Source: Yoonia sp.
GTDB taxonomy: Bacteria; Pseudomonadota; Alphaproteobacteria; Rhodobacterales; Rhodobacteraceae
Assembly (NCBI GenBank): GCA_029250945.1
Contig: JAQXEG010000004.1
Span: forward strand, 1 to 61,433
Length of the DNA: 61,433 nt
Direction: 5' to 3'
Positions 1 to 8,253 of the stretch are shown piece after piece (the first letter of the stretch is position 1; every line of letters starts with the position of its first letter). Position numbers and translations under genes: made by a program. The notes beneath the pieces were generated by a model that saw only the letters and a program-made list of their open reading frames with translations, did no database searches and was not told where the DNA came from.

Positions 1-1
1 C

Positions 2-841
2 AACACAAGTTACGACTTCTCACTTGATGGTGGCACGACGATCGGAATCGATCCGCTGTTTAACGGCTCAACAGAATTTACCTACACATTTACGGCAACA
101 CAAACACAGACGTTGTTTACAATCGCAACAATGGGCCCATCAACGTTTGCAGATTACACACTTACATTCGACGCAATCACCGCTTCTCCATTGGTGCCAA
201 GCCAAGGTAATGACATCGGTGTCGGCACGGCCGAACGTGATGTTGTGCGCTTGATCAACGGCAATGACGTCTCTGATGCACTTGGCGGCAATGGCAACGA
301 CTATATGGCAGGCGGCCTAGACAACGATACGATGAATGCCAGCGCAGGCGCTGACCGCGGTCGCGGTCATGGAGGCGACGACACCATCGATGGCGGCGCG
401 GGCAATGACCGAGTGTTTGGGGATGCCGGAAGCGATCTGCTTGTGGGCGGTGCCGACAATGACTTCCTCAGTGACGGTTCTGGTAGCGATGACCTTATTG
501 GCGGAACAGGCGATGACCGTATGGCCGGTGGAACAGGCGCAGATACCTTTGTATTTGTGACAGGTCACGGCGCAGATGTGATCACCGACTTTGATACATC
601 CGAAGATGTGCTGGACTTTAGCGGTATCTTGATCCCGTATGATCCAGAATTTGACGGGATTTTCCCCGTCAGCCCCAGTATCGAGTACTATTCGGAATAT
701 GCCTCACAAGAAGGCGCGAATGTCGTGCTCACAATTGATGGTGGCGATAGAGTGACCCTGCTGAACACAGATCTCGGTGATTTGTCAGCGGACAACTTTA
801 TCCTTCCAGAGGTGCCGTCAATCCCGGAAACCTTCGGCTAA
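2..841 (+). CDS. RTX-type calcium-binding repeat protein, C-terminal part (5' end outside window)
   Basis: The frame is open from the first bases of the window to a TAA at 839-841, so the N-terminus is missing and about 279 residues remain. The visible start is a beta-rich stretch without a domain I can name. The middle carries glycine/aspartate nonapeptides of the RTX type (for example GGNGNDYMAGG, GGDDTIDGGAGNDR, GGTGDDRMAGGTGADTF), which in this family fold into a Ca2+-binding parallel beta roll. The end (VITDFDTSEDVLDFSG) is the usual post-RTX region of type I-secreted proteins. An extracellular or surface role is inferred from the family. The catalytic or adhesive part, if any, lies upstream of the window. 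Confidence 0.85.
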   Translation, partial: NTSYDFSLDGGTTIGIDPLFNGSTEFTYTFTATQTQTLFTIATMGPSTFADYTLTFDAITASPLVPSQGNDIGVGTAERDVVRLINGNDVSDALGGNGNDYMAGGLDNDTMNASAGADRGRGHGGDDTIDGGAGNDRVFGDAGSDLLVGGADNDFLSDGSGSDDLIGGTGDDRMAGGTGADTFVFVTGHGADVITDFDTSEDVLDFSGILIPYDPEFDGIFPVSPSIEYYSEYASQEGANVVLTIDGGDRVTLLNTDLGDLSADNFILPEVPSIPETFG

Positions 842-863
842 TCAGCAATCCATACAACGACAA

Positions 864-894
864 AAGGGGCGCGCAACATCTTTGCGCCCCTTGT
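864..894. terminator. Bidirectional hairpin between the RTX gene and clpB
   Basis: Inverted repeat with arms AAGGGGCGC and GCGCCCCTT lies between the convergent RTX gene and clpB. The T tract is short, so this may be a weak intrinsic terminator serving both genes. Confidence 0.5.
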
Positions 895-900
895 CGTTTG

Positions 901-924
901 CGTAGGATGGGTTTTAACACATCA
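901..924. repeat. Dispersed palindrome family A, copy 1
   Basis: CGTAGGATGGGTTTTAACAC is followed by ATC, matching the other family A copies in the window. It sits at the 3' end of clpB, overlapping the last codons. Confidence 0.6.
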
Positions 925-3534
925 ATGGACCACGGAATCATCAGGGCGTGGCCTGTTGGCGGCGACGATACGGTCCCCAACCACAAGCCCGTCGGGCCCA
1001 GCGTCAACCGACACCTCCGACCCGTCCAGCACATCACCTGCAAGGATCATCTCGGCCAGTGGATCTTGGATCGCACGTTGAATCACCCGTTTGAGCGGAC
1101 GCGCGCCAAACACAGGGTCATACCCTTCGTCCGCCAACCACCGCAGAGCAGCTTCCGACAGATCAAGCGTCATGTTCCGCCCCGCCAAACGCATTGTCAG
1201 GCGGCGTAGCTGGATATCCACGATCCCAGCCATGTCATCACGGGCCAGACGGTCAAAAATGATCGTCTCATCCAAACGGTTCAGGAACTCGGGACGGAAG
1301 TGGGCGCGCACAGCGTCCATCACATCCCGCTTGGCGCCTGCCGCATCCGCGCCGTCCGGCAACTGGCTCAGCGCTTGCGCCCCAAGGTTCGACGTCAGGA
1401 TAATCAGCGTCTGCTTGAAATCCACAGTCCGCCCCTGCCCGTCGGTCAGCACCCCATCATCAAGCACCTGCAACAGTACGTTGAACACATCCGGATGCGC
1501 CTTTTCGACTTCGTCAAACAACACAACCTGATATGGGCGGCGGCGCACGGCCTCTGTCAGAACGCCCCCCTCGTCATACCCGACATAGCCAGGGGGCGCG
1601 CCAATCAGACGCGCGACCGCGTGCTTTTCCATGAACTCGGACATGTCGATGCGCACCATCGCACTGTCATCGTCGAACAGATATTCGGCGACGGCTTTGG
1701 TCAGCTCGGTCTTACCGACGCCAGTTGGCCCAAGAAACAGGAACGAGCCAAGCGGGCGGTTCTCATCATTCAGACCTGCACGGGCACGTCGCACAGCATT
1801 CGACAGGGCGGTGACAGCGGGGCGTTGCCCGATCACACGCTTGCCCAGTTCGTCTTCCATGCGCAGCAGCTTGTCACGTTCACCTTCCAACATCTTGGAC
1901 GTGGGGATACCTGTCCAACGCTCGACGACTTCGGCAATTTGTTCGGAGCGCACGGCTTCTTCGACCATCAGGTCATCAGTATCTTCCGCCTCTCCCAGCT
2001 TGCGTTCCAGATCGGGGATCACGCCGTATGACAACTCCCCAGCCTTGGCCAGATTGCCCTCGCGCTTGGCGATATCCAATTCGGCGCGGGCGCGATCCAG
2101 CTGTTCCTTAAGGTCGCGCGAGCCTTCAAGCTTATCCCGCTCAGCTTGCCATTTCGCCGTCATCTCTGACGCCCGGTCTTGCAGGTTGGCCAATTCCTTT
2201 TCCAGCTTTTCCAGACGGTCCTTGGATGCCGCGTCGTCCTCGCGGCCCAGCGCCATCGCCTCGATCTGCAACTGCATGATCTGGCGGTCCAGCGCATCCA
2301 GCTCCTCTGGTTTGCTGTCGACCTCCATGCGTAAGCGACTGGCAGCCTCGTCCATCAAGTCAATTGCTTTATCAGGCAGGAAACGATCCGTGATATAACG
2401 ATGCGATAGCGTCGCCGCTGCAACCAGCGCCGCATCCGCAATGCGCACGCCGTGGTGCAGTTCGTATTTCTCCTTAATCCCACGCAGAATGCTGACGGTA
2501 TCCGTCACTGTTGGTTCCTCGACCACAAGCGGTTGGAAACGCCGCGCAAGGGCTGCGTCCTTTTCAACATACTTGCGATATTCGTCCAACGTGGTCGCCC
2601 CAACACAGTGCAATTCACCCCGTGCAAGCGCAGGTTTGATCAGGTTAGCCGCGTCCATCGCGCCATCGGTCTTACCTGCACCAACCAACTGGTGCATCTC
2701 GTCAATGAACAAGATGATTTCGCCAGCAGCATCCGTGACCTCGTTGAGAACCGCCTTCAGTCGTTCCTCAAATTCACCACGGTATTTGGCACCCGCAATC
2801 AACGCGCCCATATCAAGCGACATCAGCTTTTTGTTACGCAGGCTTTCGGGCACGTCGCCATCTACGATGCGCAAGGCAAGTCCTTCGGCAATCGCCGTCT
2901 TACCAACGCCGGGTTCACCGATGAGCACGGGGTTGTTCTTGGTCCGGCGCGACAACACTTGCATCGCGCGGCGGATTTCCTCGTCGCGCCCGATGATCGG
3001 GTCAATCTTACCTTCGCGGGCAGCCTCTGTCAGGTCGCGGGCATATTTGACCAACGCGTCATAACCGTCTTCGGCGCTGGCACTATCAGCAGTGCGCCCC
3101 TTGCGGATATCGTTGATCGCGGCGTTCAGGGCTTGTGCTGTCACCCGGCCCTTCTCCAGCGCATCCTTGGCCTTGGACTTCACCATCACAAGCGCCATGA
3201 GCAGGCGTTCAACAGGCACAAAGCTATCGCCGGCCTTTTGCGCCAGCTTTTCCGCCTCAGCCACGACCTTGCCAGTCACACTATCAAGATAGACTTGGCC
3301 GGTATCGCCAGATACTGCGGGGATCTTGGCAACAGCTGCGTCCGCAGCCTGACGCACGGCTGCGGCATCGCCACCCCCGCTTGTGATCAGGTTGGCCGCA
3401 AGCCCCTGATCATCGTCCATCAATGCCTTTAAGAGGTGTTCCGGCGTCAACCGTTGGTGGCTTTCGCGCATAGCGATCGTTTGGGCGGCTTGTACAAAAC
3501 CGCGCGACCGCTCGGTGAACTTTTCTAAGTTCAT
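922..3534 (-). CDS. clpB: ATP-dependent chaperone ClpB
   Basis: 870 residues, the usual ClpB length. It is a hexameric AAA+ disaggregase that works with DnaK to resolubilise heat-aggregated proteins in the cytoplasm. Domains in order: Clp_N repeats (about 1-145); first AAA+ module with Walker [14 protein letters not shown] and Walker [15 protein letters not shown]; a long charged coiled-coil middle domain (about 410-520), which separates ClpB from ClpA; second AAA+ module with Walker [14 protein letters not shown] and Walker [13 protein letters not shown]; and the C-terminal D2-small domain. The ATG start has AGGAGAG a few bases upstream. A sigma-32-like promoter lies about 80-105 bp before the start, as expected for a heat-shock gene. 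Confidence 0.97.
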   Translation of the reverse strand: MNLEKFTERSRGFVQAAQTIAMRESHQRLTPEHLLKALMDDDQGLAANLITSGGGDAAAVRQAADAAVAKIPAVSGDTGQVYLDSVTGKVVAEAEKLAQKAGDSFVPVERLLMALVMVKSKAKDALEKGRVTAQALNAAINDIRKGRTADSASAEDGYDALVKYARDLTEAAREGKIDPIIGRDEEIRRAMQVLSRRTKNNPVLIGEPGVGKTAIAEGLALRIVDGDVPESLRNKKLMSLDMGALIAGAKYRGEFEERLKAVLNEVTDAAGEIILFIDEMHQLVGAGKTDGAMDAANLIKPALARGELHCVGATTLDEYRKYVEKDAALARRFQPLVVEEPTVTDTVSILRGIKEKYELHHGVRIADAALVAAATLSHRYITDRFLPDKAIDLMDEAASRLRMEVDSKPEELDALDRQIMQLQIEAMALGREDDAASKDRLEKLEKELANLQDRASEMTAKWQAERDKLEGSRDLKEQLDRARAELDIAKREGNLAKAGELSYGVIPDLERKLGEAEDTDDLMVEEAVRSEQIAEVVERWTGIPTSKMLEGERDKLLRMEDELGKRVIGQRPAVTALSNAVRRARAGLNDENRPLGSFLFLGPTGVGKTELTKAVAEYLFDDDSAMVRIDMSEFMEKHAVARLIGAPPGYVGYDEGGVLTEAVRRRPYQVVLFDEVEKAHPDVFNVLLQVLDDGVLTDGQGRTVDFKQTLIILTSNLGAQALSQLPDGADAAGAKRDVMDAVRAHFRPEFLNRLDETIIFDRLARDDMAGIVDIQLRRLTMRLAGRNMTLDLSEAALRWLADEGYDPVFGARPLKRVIQRAIQDPLAEMILAGDVLDGSEVSVDAGPDGLVVGDRIVAANRPRPDDSVVH

Positions 3535-3613
3535 TAGGTCTCTCCTTTATATAAGCGCCCATATCGGACCCGCCCACAATCGCAGCGCGCGCCCATTTTA
3601 GGCCTCAGGAAAT

Positions 3614-3641
3614 AGATGGGATCACTTAAGATATTTGCAAG
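3614..3641 (-). promoter_or_regulatory. Candidate RpoH (sigma-32) heat-shock promoter of clpB
   Basis: On the minus strand, CTTGCAA is followed after 13 nt by TCCCATCT. This closely matches the RpoH consensus CTTGAAA-N13/14-CCCCATNT. It lies about 80 bp upstream of the clpB ATG. No transcription start data were available. Confidence 0.55.
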
Positions 3642-3740
3642 TGATTGCACTCGATCCCCAAGAAGGGGGAACCGCGCCGATAAGTTCCCCAAGCATTCCG
3701 CACGCAGCATCGTCATATAGAGATCACGGAAGGGGTAATC

Positions 3741-3899
3741 ATGCCGATGACCGAAGAGAAGAAACAGCACAACACGACCGATGCAAGGGCCCAAGACCTG
3801 CGAACGTCTATTGTTATGCGGCTTAAGGCCCATGATGATGCTGCGCGCTCAAAATTGCCATCGCAGGATGACCCCGGCCCCAACGAAAAGAACAAGTAA
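3741..3899 (+). CDS. Small conserved-looking hypothetical protein, 52 aa
   Basis: An ATG with a purine-rich GGAAGGGG stretch 5-12 bases upstream opens a 52-codon frame ending in TAA at 3897-3899. The protein is hydrophilic and charged (starts MPMTEEKKQHN, ends GPNEKNK) with no membrane segment or recognisable motif. A second Met at residue 3 could be the real start. It is divergent from clpB and followed by a very strong terminator, so it looks like its own short transcription unit. Function unknown. Confidence 0.5.
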   Translation: MPMTEEKKQHNTTDARAQDLRTSIVMRLKAHDDAARSKLPSQDDPGPNEKNK

Positions 3900-3983
3900 C
3901 GAGTTGAATTGTTAAAGTTCCAGCAATTTTCTTCCCCAGTTTGTCGCATGGATGTTCATGGTGGGGTCGTCACCTTGAGCCCT

Positions 3984-4019
3984 AAGGCGCGGTTGCCCTC
4001 CAGGCAGCCGCGCCTTTTG
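3984..4019 (+). terminator. Strong intrinsic terminator upstream of pyrF
   Basis: A roughly 14-bp stem (AAGGCGCGGTTGCC against GGCAGCCGCGCCTT, one G-T wobble) with a 5-nt loop runs into TTTTGTTTG. It closes the transcript carrying the 52-aa ORF and insulates pyrF. Confidence 0.8.
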
Positions 4020-4094
4020 TTTGTCTTGTGGCGTAGTTGCCACGGCGCAGGCAACGGGTTAGACCGCGCTGACCCATACAAAGGAGTGTCCGTA

Positions 4095-4784
4095 ATGTCC
4101 GATGACCGCCTGATTGTCGCCCTTGATGTCCCGAATGTTCTAGACGGCTTAGCACTTGTTGAAAAAATCGGCGACGCGGCCAGCTTTTACAAAATCGGTC
4201 TGGGGATGCTGACAGGTGGCGGCCTCGCGCTCGCGAATGAGCTGAAGGCCGACCACGGCAAAAAGATATTCATGGACATGAAATTCTTTGACATCGGTGC
4301 CACGGTCGAGGCGGCCGTGCGCGGCATGGCCCAGTTCGATCTGGATCTGCTGACCGTTCACGGTGACCCCCATGTGGTGAACGCCGCCAAACAGGGCGCC
4401 GCTGGATCCAACCTTAAAATTATGGCCGTAACTATCCTGACATCACTGGACCGCGCCGATCTGGATGGGGCACTGATCAAGGACGGGGATATCGTTGATC
4501 TGGTCCAAGAACGCGCAGGGCGTGCTTTTGACGCCGGTGCGGATGGTGTTATCGCTTCTCCGCAAGAGGCTGCGTTAATCCGCGCGCTTCCAGAGGCGGA
4601 CGGCAAGTTGATCGTCACACCGGGTGTGCGCCCAGCAGGGGCGGCCTTGGGTGATCAGAAACGCGTGGCGACACCCGCACAAGCAATTGCCGATGGTGTC
4701 GACCACATCGTCGTGGGGCGTCCAATCTGGCAGGCCGCCGATCCACGTGCCGCTGCCCGCGCAATCACACAAGAAATCGCATAA
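4095..4784 (+). CDS. pyrF: Orotidine 5'-phosphate decarboxylase
   Basis: 229 residues, a normal length for the family. It decarboxylates OMP to UMP, the last step of de novo pyrimidine synthesis, in the cytosol. The N-terminal strand LIVALDVPN and the catalytic DxKxxD motif (MDMKFFDIGATV) are present, as is the phosphate-binding end (VTPGVRPAG and VVGRPIW). The ATG at 4095 is chosen because AAGGAG lies about 9 bases upstream. The longer in-frame extension to 3909 crosses the upstream terminator and has no family counterpart. The small paralogous ORFs follow about 90 bp downstream. Confidence 0.95.
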   Translation: MSDDRLIVALDVPNVLDGLALVEKIGDAASFYKIGLGMLTGGGLALANELKADHGKKIFMDMKFFDIGATVEAAVRGMAQFDLDLLTVHGDPHVVNAAKQGAAGSNLKIMAVTILTSLDRADLDGALIKDGDIVDLVQERAGRAFDAGADGVIASPQEAALIRALPEADGKLIVTPGVRPAGAALGDQKRVATPAQAIADGVDHIVVGRPIWQAADPRAAARAITQEIA

Positions 4785-4875
4785 CACCCAAGTCATGACC
4801 TCGTGAATCAACGGAAATGAAACTTTTTTCCGGCAGACACGTTCCTATCTGAAGACGACTAAGAAAAGGAACACG

Positions 4876-5064
4876 ATGGTTATCAACAACTTGCGTTACA
4901 ATGCCCGCGCCGACGCATTCGAAGCCTCCGTTGAAATTCAGCGTGGCGGCCGCACGTCCCGCTATCCTTGTGAATTGCAGGCGCCCCAGTCGATGGACCC
5001 TGCCACCGTCACAGCTGGGCTTGCCGCCCACGCGTTGCGCATGTCGGACACTGTCCACGCGTAA
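4876..5064 (+). CDS. Small hypothetical protein, 62 aa, first of a tandem paralogous pair
   Basis: ATG start preceded by AAAAGGAACACG; 62 residues ending ...RMSDTVHA. No signal peptide or known motif. Features shared with the next reading frame are RYNA.A.AFEA.V near the N-terminus, a GG turn, YPC in the middle, and AGL..HA.R near the C-terminus. I do not recognise the family. The compact layout, with a central Pro-Cys and a short amphipathic C-terminal helix, suggests a small folded domain. Its proximity to pyrF may be coincidental. Confidence 0.6.
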   Translation: MVINNLRYNARADAFEASVEIQRGGRTSRYPCELQAPQSMDPATVTAGLAAHALRMSDTVHA

Positions 5065-5141
5065 CACACGGCTGCCAGCTGCTTCGCCGTCCCGTTTGTC
5101 CCCCCTTGCAGGCCGGCGCAAAAACACCCCCGAAAGAAAAA

Positions 5142-5353
5142 ATGTCGAATATCCGTCTTGGTGATGTGCGCTACAATGCGCAAGCTGGTGCCTTTGAGGC
5201 CCGCGTCGATGTCATTTCTGGTGGGGTCGTCATGGCTACCCCTGTCAGGTGCCTGGCCCGCTGAACATGGATATGAAACGCGTTCGCGCCGGTCTTGAAC
5301 GGCACGCGATGCGCCTGCCGGTCCGCGGTGTTGGCCTGATGTCACATATGTAA
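5142..5353 (+). pseudogene. Second copy of the small 62-aa paralogue, interrupted by a -1 frameshift
   Basis: The frame from the ATG at 5142 reads MSNIRLGDVRYNAQAGAFEA and matches the ORF at 4876, but stops early at a TGA about 40 codons in. Moving by one base at 5232-5237 restores YPCQVPGPLNMDMK and AGLERHAMRLP, which align with the second half of the neighbour, and carries on to a TAA at 5351-5353. The span of 212 nt is one base short of 71 codons. This is either a real inactivating deletion or a base-call error. Confidence 0.7.
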
Positions 5354-5420
5354 TACCCTGCCGGTCAAGATTGCATTGTCTGCCTCTGTCCCTCAGCGAA
5401 CGTGCGATAATCTTGATTGA

Positions 5421-5456
5421 AACTGGCCCGTTGCATCGCGCAACGGGCCAGTTTTT
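5421..5456. terminator. Bidirectional intrinsic terminator
   Basis: Perfect 14-bp inverted repeat AACTGGCCCGTTGC / GCAACGGGCCAGTT with a 5-nt loop and T6 on the plus side. It ends the small-ORF unit and abuts the stop codon of the convergent NfeD-like gene. Confidence 0.85.
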
Positions 5457-5728
5457 TAGTTCTCGTTGATGTCGCGATCCCAGACTTTGACCGAGCCGGT
5501 TTTCAAACCAAACACGCGCCGCAACCCAAGGTAGGCCGCCAGCGATAGCGCGGCAAAAATCAGCAACATCGTGGCAATCCCGCCCAACGACACAACTGTC
5601 ATCAATAGCCCGACGCCCAGCGCGCCCAGCGCAAAGCCAAGGAACACATAGCCCGGCACAAGCACCTCTAACGTGGCAAGCAACAAGGACGCGGACATCC
5701 AGACCCACCATTGATCCAAAAGTGCCAT
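5456..5728 (-). CDS. Short NfeD-family membrane protein
   Basis: 90 residues with two or three hydrophobic segments (about 8-35 and 38-66) and a short soluble tail ending KVWDRDINEN. Short NfeD proteins lack the ClpP-like protease domain of long NfeD and keep membrane helices with a small OB-like region; here even that is reduced. Members are nearly always encoded beside an SPFH (stomatin-like) protein, as here: its start is one base from the stop of the SPFH gene. A role in assembling or stabilising SPFH membrane complexes is inferred from this pairing. Confidence 0.8.
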   Translation of the reverse strand: MALLDQWWVWMSASLLLATLEVLVPGYVFLGFALGALGVGLLMTVVSLGGIATMLLIFAALSLAAYLGLRRVFGLKTGSVKVWDRDINEN

Positions 5729-5729
5729 G

Positions 5730-6614
5730 TTATTTCCCTTTCAACATTTTGAACGCATCGCCAAATGCCTCTAGTGCGTTGGCGGGCAGAACGATGGTCT
5801 GTTTTCCCTCACCGCCGCCCAGCTTGTTCAGCGCCTCGACCTGTTTCAGCGCGACCTGATATTGTGCGGCCTCAAGCCCGTTTTCTGCAATCGCGGCAGC
5901 CACGGCCTTGGTGGCGTAGGCTTCGGCATCGGCCAGCACGCGGCGGGCTTTTGATTCCTGCTCGGCTGCGTAAAGATCCGCGTCGGCCTGAAGCTCAACA
6001 GCGCGCTTGCTGCCCTCTGCCTCGGTGACTTGGGCCCGGCGGGCACGTTCAGCGTTTAGCTGTTGCAGCATCGCGGCACGGGTCGCGGCATCAAGGTTCA
6101 CGTCCAGAATTTCGGCGCGGGTCACTTCGATCCCCCAATCATCAACCTGCTGGGCAACCTGATCACGCACGGCTTCGATCAATGTGGACCGGTTCGCTTG
6201 CACCTGATCCAGTTCCATCCGGCCAATTTCGGACCGGACAATACCAGCCACAGTGGTCGAGATCGCAGCATCCACATCACGGATACGATAAACCGTCTTT
6301 TCAGGTTCGATAATGCGGTAGAACACAGATGTTTCGACCTGCACCAACACGTTGTCGGATGTGATTGCGTCTTGGGCCATCGACGGCAATTGACGTTCCA
6401 GCACACTGACCTTGTGGCGGATTTTATCAAGAAACGGGACAATAAAGTTGATCCCTGGCCCCAGCACAAACCGCAGCCGACCGAACCGTTCCACCACGTG
6501 CTTTTCGCTTTGCGGGACAATTTTGACCCCCGCAAGAATGCAGATGATCATAAAACCCGCCAGCAAGATAAGCGGCAGGTTGGTTCCTAGAAATTCAGTT
6601 GCGATTGGTTCCAT
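5730..6614 (-). CDS. SPFH-domain (stomatin/prohibitin-like, QmcA-type) membrane protein
   Basis: 294 residues. One N-terminal membrane helix (about 13-33) is followed by the SPFH/band 7 domain (VPQSEKHVVERFGRLRFVLG, GINFIVPFLDKI, then VLVQVETSVFYRI). A long Ala/Glu-rich helical region (about 170-250) is typical of oligomerisation in this family. Such proteins form large membrane-anchored ring assemblies and are linked to control of FtsH-type proteolysis and membrane microdomains. It heads a two-gene unit with the NfeD-like gene, one base apart. The ATG start is compatible with the helix position. Confidence 0.9.
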   Translation of the reverse strand: MEPIATEFLGTNLPLILLAGFMIICILAGVKIVPQSEKHVVERFGRLRFVLGPGINFIVPFLDKIRHKVSVLERQLPSMAQDAITSDNVLVQVETSVFYRIIEPEKTVYRIRDVDAAISTTVAGIVRSEIGRMELDQVQANRSTLIEAVRDQVAQQVDDWGIEVTRAEILDVNLDAATRAAMLQQLNAERARRAQVTEAEGSKRAVELQADADLYAAEQESKARRVLADAEAYATKAVAAAIAENGLEAAQYQVALKQVEALNKLGGGEGKQTIVLPANALEAFGDAFKMLKGK

Positions 6615-6661
6615 GCGTGAAGCTGTCCCTTTTTATGTTATAAGGGATAGCTAATCACGGT

Positions 6662-7912
6662 TTAGGCATTTTTCAATGTCATTGCGTGGTTCGGGCGCGC
6701 AGCACCGCCTTGGAAACGGGCCGCAATTTTCGTGCCAATCGCCTCGGCTGTTGCGGGGCTAAGGGTCCAGCCCAGGTGCCCATGGCCAGTGTTATAGAAC
6801 ACGCAGTCATGCCCACCCTGCCCGACACGCGGCATCATATTGGGCATCATCGGGCGCAGACCGGCCCAAGGCACACAGCTTTCGGTCGACACTTCGGGAA
6901 AGTGGGTCGCGACCCAATCCACCAACGGGTTCACACGGTCGGCCCGAATATCACGGTTTTCGCCATTGAATTCGGCAGTGCCCGCCACGCGGAACCGATC
7001 ACGGCCAAGCCGCGATGTCACGATCTTGGCCTTGTCATCGAGCAGCGACACCATCGGTGCGCCGTCTTGGCTGGTTTGATCGTCAAGGTTCACGGTTATC
7101 GAATACCCTTTGACGGGGTACACGTTCACGCGGTCGCCCAGCATCGACGCAAACTTGCGCGATCCAACGCCCGCAGACACGACCACAGCGTCAAAGCGCA
7201 CCTCATCCCCGCAAACAACGGTCACCCCATCGTCGGTTTTTTGCAGGTCCGTCACAGGATCGCCCAGCCGGAATTGCACCCCTTGAGTCATCAGCCATTT
7301 CGCAAGCCCATGCGTAAACTTATGGATGTCACCGGTGCTATCGCTTTCGGTCCAGAAGCCGCCAATGATGTTGCCGCGCAATGTCGGCTCTTTGGCCATG
7401 ACCTCATCCGCCGTCAGCTCTTGGCGATGCACACCGCCATCGGCCAGCAGGCCGTTGATCATCCGCGCATGGCGCAGGTCCGCATCGGTTTTGTAGAAAT
7501 GCAGGATGCCAGCAGGGCTAAAATCGAAATCGACACCCGATCTGTCCGCCATTTCCGCCAGCCCAGCGCGTGCCGCAACTGCAAGCGCAGCAGTTTTAAC
7601 CGTGTTCTGTTTGTATTTGGGGATATTGCCCAGAAATTCAGCCATCCAGCTAATCTTGTGCCAGCTCGGACGTGGATTAACGGACAAGGGCGCATCACCC
7701 TGCAACATCCATTTCATACCCTTCAACACCGTGGACCACTGGTTCCACGTTTCCGCGTTCGACGCCGAAAGCTGCCCACCGTTCGCGAAGCTGGTCTCCA
7801 TACCCGCGTAACGCTGACGGTCATAAACCGTCACGTCGAACCCGCGCGTATGCAATGAATATGCAGTCGTTACACCGGAAATTCCGGCACCGATAACAGC
7901 GATATGAGGCAT
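6662..7912 (-). CDS. dadA: D-amino acid dehydrogenase small subunit (DadA family, FAD-dependent)
   Basis: 416 residues, standard length. The N-terminal dinucleotide-binding motif VIGAGISGVTTAYSL binds FAD. The family motif ETSFANGGQLSASNAETWNQ and the C-terminal GHGHLGWTLSPATAE match DadA enzymes, which deaminate D-amino acids to oxo acids at the membrane and pass electrons to the respiratory chain. The start ATG has GTAGGAG upstream. Its leader is a tandem glycine riboswitch, so the physiological substrate or signal may be glycine rather than, or as well as, D-alanine; that is inference. It is co-directional with the SPFH gene, 47 bp away. Confidence 0.9.
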   Translation of the reverse strand: MPHIAVIGAGISGVTTAYSLHTRGFDVTVYDRQRYAGMETSFANGGQLSASNAETWNQWSTVLKGMKWMLQGDAPLSVNPRPSWHKISWMAEFLGNIPKYKQNTVKTAALAVAARAGLAEMADRSGVDFDFSPAGILHFYKTDADLRHARMINGLLADGGVHRQELTADEVMAKEPTLRGNIIGGFWTESDSTGDIHKFTHGLAKWLMTQGVQFRLGDPVTDLQKTDDGVTVVCGDEVRFDAVVVSAGVGSRKFASMLGDRVNVYPVKGYSITVNLDDQTSQDGAPMVSLLDDKAKIVTSRLGRDRFRVAGTAEFNGENRDIRADRVNPLVDWVATHFPEVSTESCVPWAGLRPMMPNMMPRVGQGGHDCVFYNTGHGHLGWTLSPATAEAIGTKIAARFQGGAARPNHAMTLKNA

Positions 7913-7944
7913 GGTATTCTCCTACCATTGGGGCGCATCCGCAC

Positions 7945-8113
7945 CCGTCGCCCCCACCGTCTGTGGGCCTGAGAGATTCACCCCTATGCGGGCTTGCTCC
8001 TTCGGCGGACCATCTAAGGTCTCTCTTCGGTGTTTTGCGCCCCAACCGGTCCATTTGCCTGAGAGTGACCGGGGCGGTTGCTCCTTCGGCGCGGACCAAA
8101 CCGACTCTCCCGG
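7945..8113 (-). promoter_or_regulatory. Tandem (two-aptamer) glycine riboswitch in the dadA leader
   Basis: Read on the minus strand, two copies of the glycine aptamer follow each other. Aptamer 1 has CGGGAGAG, GCCGAAGGAGCAA and CTCTCAGGCAAATGGAC. Aptamer 2 has GAAGAGAG, GCCGAAGGAGCAA and CTCTCAGGC. These are the conserved cores of the gcvT-type glycine riboswitch. A GC hairpin (about 7925-7945) lies between the second aptamer and the GTAGGAG ribosome binding site, without a U tract, so translational control is more likely than termination. Whether glycine turns the gene on or off cannot be read directly. Confidence 0.92.
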
Positions 8114-8253
8114 TTGATGCGTTTCCTATCGGAAACATATACCGTCGCATACAGTGGATCAACCCTTATGTGCCGTCGATCGTTGCGCCGGTGTTATCGA
8201 CAACGCACAGCTTACCCGTTGTGGGTATCCGCCGCGGGCCTTATCTGGGACGC

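Noticed and set aside
3534-3833. 99-codon minus-strand ORF upstream of clpB
   Set aside because: It runs through the heat-shock promoter and the clpB leader and opposes the 52-aa ORF; no family match.
4962-5711. 249-codon minus-strand ORF over the small paralogues and the NfeD-like gene
   Set aside because: It overlaps the 62-aa ORF, the frameshifted copy, the strong terminator at 5421-5456 and most of the NfeD-like gene; the translation has no motif.
6686-7858. 390-codon plus-strand ORF opposite dadA
   Set aside because: Antisense of a conserved gene whose own motifs and riboswitch are clear.
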